Both the position numbers and the translations under genes were made by a program. This document shows positions 17,828 to 22,500 of a stretch of 22,500 nucleotides of DNA, piece by piece. Position 1 is the first letter of the stretch. Every line of letters starts with the position of its first letter. The stretch is taken from NCBI GenBank assembly GCA_963575745.1, contig CAUYUJ010005004.1, positions 12,501 to 35,000 on the forward strand. The letters run 5' to 3'. Under the pieces are notes generated by a model. The model did not search any database. It saw nothing but the letters and a program-made list of their open reading frames with translations, and was not told the DNA's origin. Source of the DNA: Prorocentrum cordatum. Lineage: Eukaryota; Sar; Dinophyceae; Prorocentrales; Prorocentraceae.

Positions 17828-18200
17828 AGGACCAATATAAACCCAAGATTCGTCAACGATGTTGGTATAACCCCTCCCTCCAAGCTCCTCCTTCATCGGT
17901 CCCATATAAGAGTTCATTTCCGCTGAGGGAACTGCCTCGTTGGAAGACAACCGTTTGAAGACCCTGAAGCGTGCCAAAACATTATTCTCGGGACTCCAAC
18001 GCCACGGATCTACCTGACCGGTGCGTGTTGCCGATCCCGAATCGTGCCAGAACGCCATTCTTGGGACTTCAGCACCGCGAACCATCGTAACTGTTGCACC
18101 CTCAAGCTCCAGAGTCTTTCCAGAACGCCATTTCTGGTACGTTGACCATGAGAATCCGTGAAGCCCTTGCAACCTGTAGGAGGAACGTGCACGGGCTAGC
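17828..18200. repeat. Higher-order repeat block H2
   Basis: Starts GAGGACCAATATAAACCCAA and aligns with H1 and H3: CGTCAACGATGTTG, CTCCCTCCAAG, CTTCAT-G-TCCCATA, CGCTGAGGGAA, GGAAGACAACCGTTTGAAG, CGCCATTCTTGGGACTTCAGC, GGTACGTTGACCATGAGAA. After about 18190 it departs from the other blocks (GCTAGCCAGCCAGCCGCATCC) and has no 83-bp unit. The CCAATATAAA at the start looks like a promoter motif but is not conserved in H1 or H3. Confidence 0.8.
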
Positions 18201-18269
18201 CAGCCAGCCGCATCCTGGATGCGATGCGCTGAGGGTAAACAAAACATTATGACACTGTTTTTGTCCTGC

Positions 18270-18540
18270 TGGCGGGAGAGAGGAAGGGGAACAGGGGGAG
18301 GCGGAGGGGGGAGGAAAGGGAGGAGGGGCGGGCAGAGGACGGAGACGAACGGAAGAGAGGGGGGGGGACGAAGGGGAGGAAAGGGACAACTTGGCGGAGG
18401 GTCCGAATGCGAGGGGAGGGGATGAGGGGGGAGGAAGGGGAGGATGGGAGGAACGGGAGGAGGAGGAGGAGGAGGAGGAGGAGGAGGAGGAGGAGGAGGA
18501 GGAGGAGGAGGAGGAGGAGGAGGAGGAGGGGAGGAGGTGG
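18270..18540. repeat. GGA tract with a long pure run
   Basis: Degenerate G/A-rich sequence (18270-18445) followed by an essentially pure GGA run (about 18450-18530). The pure part suggests recent expansion. Poly-Glu (+) and poly-Leu/Ser (-) frames through it are not genes. Confidence 0.9.
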
Positions 18541-18544
18541 AGGA

Positions 18545-18884
18545 GGACGAGCGTAAACCGAATATTCATCAACAGTATTGCAAGAAACTCTCCCTCCAAG
18601 TTCCCTCTTCATAGTTCCCATACAAGGGTCCGTTTTCACTATGGGAAGTGCCCCGTTGGAAGACAAACATTTGAAAATCCGGATTTGTGCAGGAACGCCA
18701 TTCCTGGGACATTACGCCGCGAATCACCATTACTGTTTCGTCCTGACAGTCTTGAATCGGACCATGACGAGGTTTCTGACACTTCAACGCCGCAAACCAA
18801 CTTAACTTAGGTCCGACACCGTGCCACAACACCGTTTCTGGAACGTTAACCCGGAATTTCTTTGAATCTCTTGCATGTTTGTAT
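18545..18884. repeat. Higher-order repeat block H3
   Basis: Starts GGACGAGCGTAAACCGAATA and follows the order of H1 and H2: ATTCATCAACAGTATTGC, CTCCCTCCAAGTTCC, CTTCATAG-TCCCATACAAG, GAAGTGCCCCGTTGGAAGAC, AACGCCATTCCTGGGACATT, CCTGACAGTCTTGAATC and GGAACGTTAACC. It is followed by a single 83-bp unit. Confidence 0.8.
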
Positions 18885-19065
18885 ATCGAACGTGCGCAGC
18901 ACGAAGGCGAGAGCCACCTATTGAAATCCACGCGCCCTCCATCTGTGAAACGGTTTTCAACTTTGAGCACCAAGGTCTTACATGGTGAGGAAATCTCAGT
19001 CGAAACGCCCAGCCACTTCGACCGGCCTGGGGGTGCGGCAGGGAGTTCTCTAGAAGAAAAGGGAA
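18885..19065. repeat. One 83-bp unit plus tail segment T2
   Basis: The unit (GAACGTGCGCAGCACGAAGG, GCGAGAGCCACC, then CGCGCCCTCCATCTGTGAAA) is directly followed by the tail segment (18957-19065), as at 17585-17778. This shows that the last unit of the 83-bp array and the tail belong to one repeat module. Confidence 0.85.
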
Positions 19066-19275
19066 TTGCGGGAGAGGAGATCGAGGAGGAGGACGAGGAG
19101 GAGCAGGAAGAGGAGGAGGAGGAGGAGGAGGAGGAGGAGGAGAAGGAGGAGGAGGATAAGAAAGAGGAGGATGAGGAGGATGAGGAGTACGAGGAGGAGG
19201 AGAAGGACGAGGAGGAGGACGACAACGACGACACGGCGGAGGACAGACGGGGGCGAGGGAGAGGAGCAGGAGTTT
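19066..19275. repeat. GGA/GAC purine-rich tract
   Basis: GGA and GAG triplets with GAT, GAC and AAG variants, passing to GACGACAACGACGACACGG near 19220-19240. It follows the tail segment, as expected for the higher-order repeat. Confidence 0.9.
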
Positions 19276-19514
19276 GTTGACGATGGCGAATCTTGGCGAA
19301 AACGATTCTGGTGGGCCATGATCATTTGACACAGATGTCATACCCCACCTTTTTTGTTTTTGTTTCCCGGAAAGGGCGTAGGCCCAGGGTTCTCTTTTAG
19401 CTGTTTACCCCCGGTTCTGACGGGAAGAGGGCCGGCGGATTTCTTCTGCGATAAATAACGAGTGGGAAGAGGGCCGGCGAACAAGTGGCACGTGTGCCAT
19501 AGCCCTTGCACAAA
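19276..19514. repeat. Spacer with a 16-bp direct repeat
   Basis: GGGAAGAGGGCCGGCG occurs at 19422-19437 and 19464-19479, a 42-bp period. The spacer includes T-runs near 19350-19365. No gene was recognised. Confidence 0.8.
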
Positions 19515-19625
19515 AAGGAAGGGGGAGGAGGAGGAGGAGGAGGAGGAGGAGGAGGAGGAGGAGGAGGAGGAGGAGGAGGAGGGGGAGGAGGAGGAGGAGG
19601 AGGAGGTGGAGGAGGAGGGAGGAAG
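19515..19625. repeat. GGA tract
   Basis: About 100 bases of nearly pure GGA with few G insertions, forming the left border of the GC-rich satellite array. Confidence 0.95.
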
Positions 19626-19689
19626 AGGGGGCAAGGCATCGCCCTCTGGGCCCAGCAACGGGGCCCAAGTCCCAGGTGGGGAGGGTGGG

Positions 19690-20585
19690 GGAGGCGGCGT
19701 GCGTCGCGACGCGGAATAAAGTGCTCGGAGCGGAGGGAGCACGGGGCGGAGGTCCCACTGGGGCGCTGGGGGCGCGGAGAGGAGGGGTGGTGGTGTGTGC
19801 CGCGACGCGGAATAAACTGTCGGGGCGGAGGGGGCACTGGGCGGGGCTTGGGGCAGAGGGCCACGGGGCGGGGGTCCAACTGGGGCGCTGGGGAAAGGGG
19901 GGGAAGGGGGGGAGGTGGCGTGCGTCGCGACGCGGAATAAAACTGTCGGGCCGGAGGGGGCACGGGGCGGAGTCCCCACTGGGGCGCTGGGGACGTGGGG
20001 AAGGAGGTGGGGGAGGTGGTGTGCGGCGCGACGCGGGATGAAGCGTTAGTGGCGGAAGGGGCAGTGGGCGGGGCCCCCGCTGGGGCGCTGGGGACGCGGG
20101 GGGGCTCGGGGCAGAGAACCACGGCGCGGGGGTCCCACTCTGGCGCTGGGGACGCGGAGGGGGGGGTGCGACGCGTAATACAGCGTTCGTGTCGGAGGGG
20201 GCAGTGGGCGGGGGCCCCGCTGGGGCGCTGGGGACGCGGCGGGGCTTGGGGCGGAGAGCCACGGCGCGGGGGTCCCACACTGGCGCTGGGGACGCGGGGG
20301 GGGGAGGTGCGTTCGTCGTGGCGGAGGGGGCAGTGGGCGGGGCCCCCGCTGGGGCGCTGGGGACGCGGTGGGCTCGGGGCAGAAAGCCACGGCGCGGGGG
20401 CCTCACACTGGCGCTGGGGACGCGGGGGGGCGGGGGGGGGCGACGCGGGATAAAGCGTTCGTGGCGGAGGGGGCAGTGGGCGGGGCCCCCGCTGGGGCGC
20501 TGGGGACGCGGGGGGGCTTGGGGCAGAGAGCCACGGCGCGGGGGCCCCACTCTGGCGCTGAGGACGCGGGGGGGGGGAGCGACGC
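19690..20585. repeat. GC-rich satellite array 1, units of about 130 bp
   Basis: The landmark GGGGCGCTGGGGACGCGG (or close variants) lies at about 19763, 19886, 19979, 20081, 20219, 20348 and 20488, with the related CTGGCGCTGGGGACGCGG at about 20138, 20279, 20406 and 20551. Later periods are 129-140 bp. Each unit also carries a short A-rich stretch (GCGGAATAAA or GCGGGATAAAGCG). It passes without a break into array 2. Confidence 0.9.
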
Positions 20586-21775
20586 GAATAAAATGGTGGG
20601 GGAGAGAATAAAGTGCAAGATAATAAAGTGGTCGGGGAGGGGGGCGGCGCGCTGGGCTGCTCGGGAGAGGGGGATGGGGGGGGGGGGGGCGACGACGACG
20701 CCGAAATAAAGTGGTCGGGGCGGAGAGGGCTGCGCGCTGGGCTGCTGGGGAAAAGGACAGGGGGGGCGACGACGACGCCGAAATAAAGTGGCGGCGGTCG
20801 TCGGGGCGGAGGGGGCGGTGCGCTGGGGTGCTGGGGAGCGACACATAGCGACACATGTCGACACAACGCCGAAATAGGGCGACGACGACGCCGAAATAAA
20901 GTGGTCGGGGCGGAGAGGGCGGTGCGCTGGGCTGCTGGGGAAAGCGACACATGTCGACACAACGCCGAAATAGGGCGACGACGACGCCGAAATAAAGTGG
21001 TCGGGGCGGAGAGGGCGGTGCGCTGGGCTGCTGGGGAAAAGGACCGGGGGGGGGCGACGACGACGCCGAAATAAAGTGGTCGGGGCGGAGGGGGCAGCGC
21101 GCTGGGCTGCTGAGGAGAGGGAGAGGGGGGGGGGCGACGACGACGCCGAAATAAAGTCGTCGGGGCGGAGGGGGCGGTGCGCTGGGGTGCTGGGGAGCGA
21201 CACATAGCGACACATGTCGACACAACGCCGAAATAAAGTGGTCGGGGCGGAGGGGGCAGCGCGCTGGGCTGCTGAGGAGAGGGAGAGGGGGGGGGGGGCG
21301 ACGACGACGCCGAAATAAAGTCGTCGGGGCGGAGGGGGCGGTGCGCTGGGGTGCTGGGGAGCGACACATAGCGACACATGTCGACACAACGCCGAAATAA
21401 AGTGGTCGGGGCGGAGGGGGCAGCGCGCTGGGCTGCTGAGGAGAGGGAGAGGGGGGGGGGGCGACGACGACGCCGAAAATTTAGTCGTCGGGGCGGAGGG
21501 GGCGGTGCGCTGGGGTGCTGGGGAGCGACACATAGCGACACATGCCGACACATATTGACATATAGAGACATATATCGACACACACACACATATCGACGCA
21601 TAGCGACACACAGCGACACATAGCGACGCACACATGGAGACGCATAGCGACACACAGCGACACATATTGCGGCACATGAAGGGCACAAGGCACACAGCGA
21701 CACATATAGCGACACATGAAGGGCACAAGGCAGCTGGGGGGAGCGACGACGACGCCGAAATAAAGTGGTCGGAGC
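20586..21775. repeat. GC-rich satellite array 2, units of about 80-164 bp
   Basis: The core GACGACGACGCCGAAATAAA starts near 20689, 20767, 20879, 20976, 21056, 21137, 21300 and 21745, followed by GTGGTCGGGGCGGAG and GCGCTGGG-TGCTG. Some units add GCGACACATAGCGACACATG (20838, 21197, 21361, 21526). Two near-identical longer periods stand out: about 97 bp (20850 and 20946) and 164 bp (21197 and 21361). A 798-codon minus-strand frame (19397-21793) runs through both arrays because the unit has almost no stop triplets on that strand. Confidence 0.9.
21526..21735. repeat. Short-unit minisatellite, consensus about GCGACACATA
   Basis: Units of about 9-12 bp (GCGACACATA, TCGACACACA, GCGACGCATA) run from the last array 2 spacer to 21735, including a 27-bp duplication that carries CATGAAGGGCACAAGGCA (21675 and 21715). 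It appears to have grown out of the GCGACACATA words inside array 2. Confidence 0.85.
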
Positions 21776-21808
21776 TCTAGACACCCTGTGCAAGAGAATT
21801 AAAATTTC

Positions 21809-22235
21809 AGGATGTCCCTAGCGAAACGCTTGTTTTTTTTTCAGATTTTGTGGAGAATGTCTCGAGCGAAACGCTTGTTTCGTGCTATAGCTTGTCCTCT
21901 CCTGGTGACCTGAACTCAGAGGCTCTCTCAAGTGAAATGCTTGTTTTCACTTGCCCAGGTCTTGAGGATGTCTCGAGCGAGACGCGTGGCTTCACGCCTC
22001 CAGATGGCCCAGACAGATGTCTAGCATGAGGATTTGTTGAGGATGCCTCGAACCAGAGGCTTGTTTTCACGTGTCCAGGTCGCCCAGGCGGATGTCTAGC
22101 ATGAGGATGTGTCGAGAAAGTCTCGATCGAGACGCTTGTTTGCACGTGTCCAGGTTGCCCAGGCAGATGTCTAGCATGAGGATGTGCTGAAAACGTCTTG
22201 AGCGAAACGCGTGTTTTCACGTGTCCAGGTCGCCC
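21809..22235. repeat. 75-bp tandem repeat array
   Basis: TCTAGCATGAGGAT starts at 22020, 22095 and 22170, an exact 75-bp period, and CACGTGTCCAGGT recurs in step. The subunit GTCTCGAGCGAAACGCTTGTTT and variants appears seven times from 21809 to 22215; the first copies are more closely spaced (42-75 bp) and lack the TCTAGC part. A period of 75 is a multiple of three, so some minus-strand frames stay open (21885-22499), but I recognise no protein. Confidence 0.9.
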
Positions 22236-22279
22236 AGGCACAGCACAGCCCTCGGCACGGTACATCAATATCGATACCC

Positions 22280-22500
22280 CTAGCATTGCAGTCTGGCATG
22301 TTGCCTGGCACGTTCCGCGGAGCGTCCCGTGGCGAGTCCCCCTGGCACGTCGCGCGGTGCACGTCCATTGGCACGTTCCGTAGCGCGTCCCCTCGGCACG
22401 TCCCGCGGTGCGTCCCCGTGGCACGTCCCCTGGCACGTCGCCTGGCGCGTCCCTTGGGACGTTCCGCGGCGCGTCCTCCTGGCATGTCCCCCTGTCCACT
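22280..22500. repeat. Minisatellite of about 10-12 bp, consensus CTGGCACGTCC, running off the edge
   Basis: Variants of GGCACGTCC, GGCACGTTCCGC and GGCGCGTCCC repeat from about 22305 to the end of the window. Before it, 22236-22304 is unique sequence with ATCAATATCGAT. The array is truncated by the window edge, so its full length is unknown. Confidence 0.85.

Noticed and set aside
17828-17845. CCAAT/TATA promoter in CCAATATAAACC
   Set aside because: It is inside a repeat block and not conserved in the sister blocks; canonical TATA promoters are not the rule in dinoflagellates.
19690-21770. Repeated AATAAA words as polyadenylation signals
   Set aside because: They are part of each satellite unit; no transcript ends are indicated and AATAAA is not an established signal in dinoflagellates.
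19397-21793. 798-codon minus-strand open frame as a proline-rich protein gene
   Set aside because: It lies wholly in satellite arrays with units that shift frame; other minus frames are also open, so the length comes from a stop-poor repeat, not from coding constraint.
22020-22235. CRISPR-like array at a 75-bp period
   Set aside because: The whole 75-bp unit is repeated with point differences, so it is a plain tandem repeat.

Overview
The window looks like a GC-rich, repeat-saturated piece of a dinoflagellate nuclear genome. The main pointer is a relict dinoflagellate spliced leader (DinoSL) at 475-496. It matches the 22-nt DinoSL with one substitution and lies on the same strand as, and just upstream of, a decayed LINE. 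The LINE fragments themselves (AP-endonuclease, reverse transcriptase, C-terminal segment) read like dinoflagellate LINEs. I see no intact protein-coding gene, no tRNA or rRNA and no bacterial-style operon. Most long open frames are by-products of stop-free simple repeats.

Layout: (1) 1-474, microsatellites: (AG)n, then a CTG/CTC pyrimidine tract. (2) 475 to about 5000, LINE A on the + strand: SL relict, ORF1-like coiled coil, endonuclease, linker, reverse transcriptase with recognisable motifs A, B and C, and a C-terminal segment, all broken by frameshifts and stops. (3) About 5440-8900, a second and worse-preserved LINE-like fragment (LINE B), also +, best recognised by its endonuclease C-terminus at 5600-5970. 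(4) 8900-13850, GC-rich DNA with no recognisable gene but with several palindromic structures: an alternating-orientation octamer cluster (9724-9857), two adjacent perfect palindromes (13058-13102) and a 267-bp diverged foldback centred on CCTAGG (13295-13561), plus GAC-, GGA- and GTC-type microsatellites. (5) 13848-14340, two diverged copies of a short segment resembling the C-terminal domain of family 3 beta-glucosidases. (6) 14341-15330, about 1 kb of purine-rich and GAT/GCT repeats. (7) 15330-19275, complex tandem repeats: two copies of a unit of about 0.8 kb, then three blocks of a higher-order repeat, each adjoined by a GGA tract and including an array of about 83 bp units. (8) 19690-22500, GC-rich satellite and minisatellite arrays (units of about 130, 80-164, 10, 75 and 12 bp) running off the right edge.

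How it fits together: this is heterochromatin-like accessory DNA built from retroposed, trans-spliced LINE transcripts and expanding tandem repeats. Nothing here forms a working pathway. The points most worth following are the SL-tagged LINE next to a TCC tract, the inverted-repeat structures, and the modular repeats in which a simple-repeat core varies between conserved flanks.
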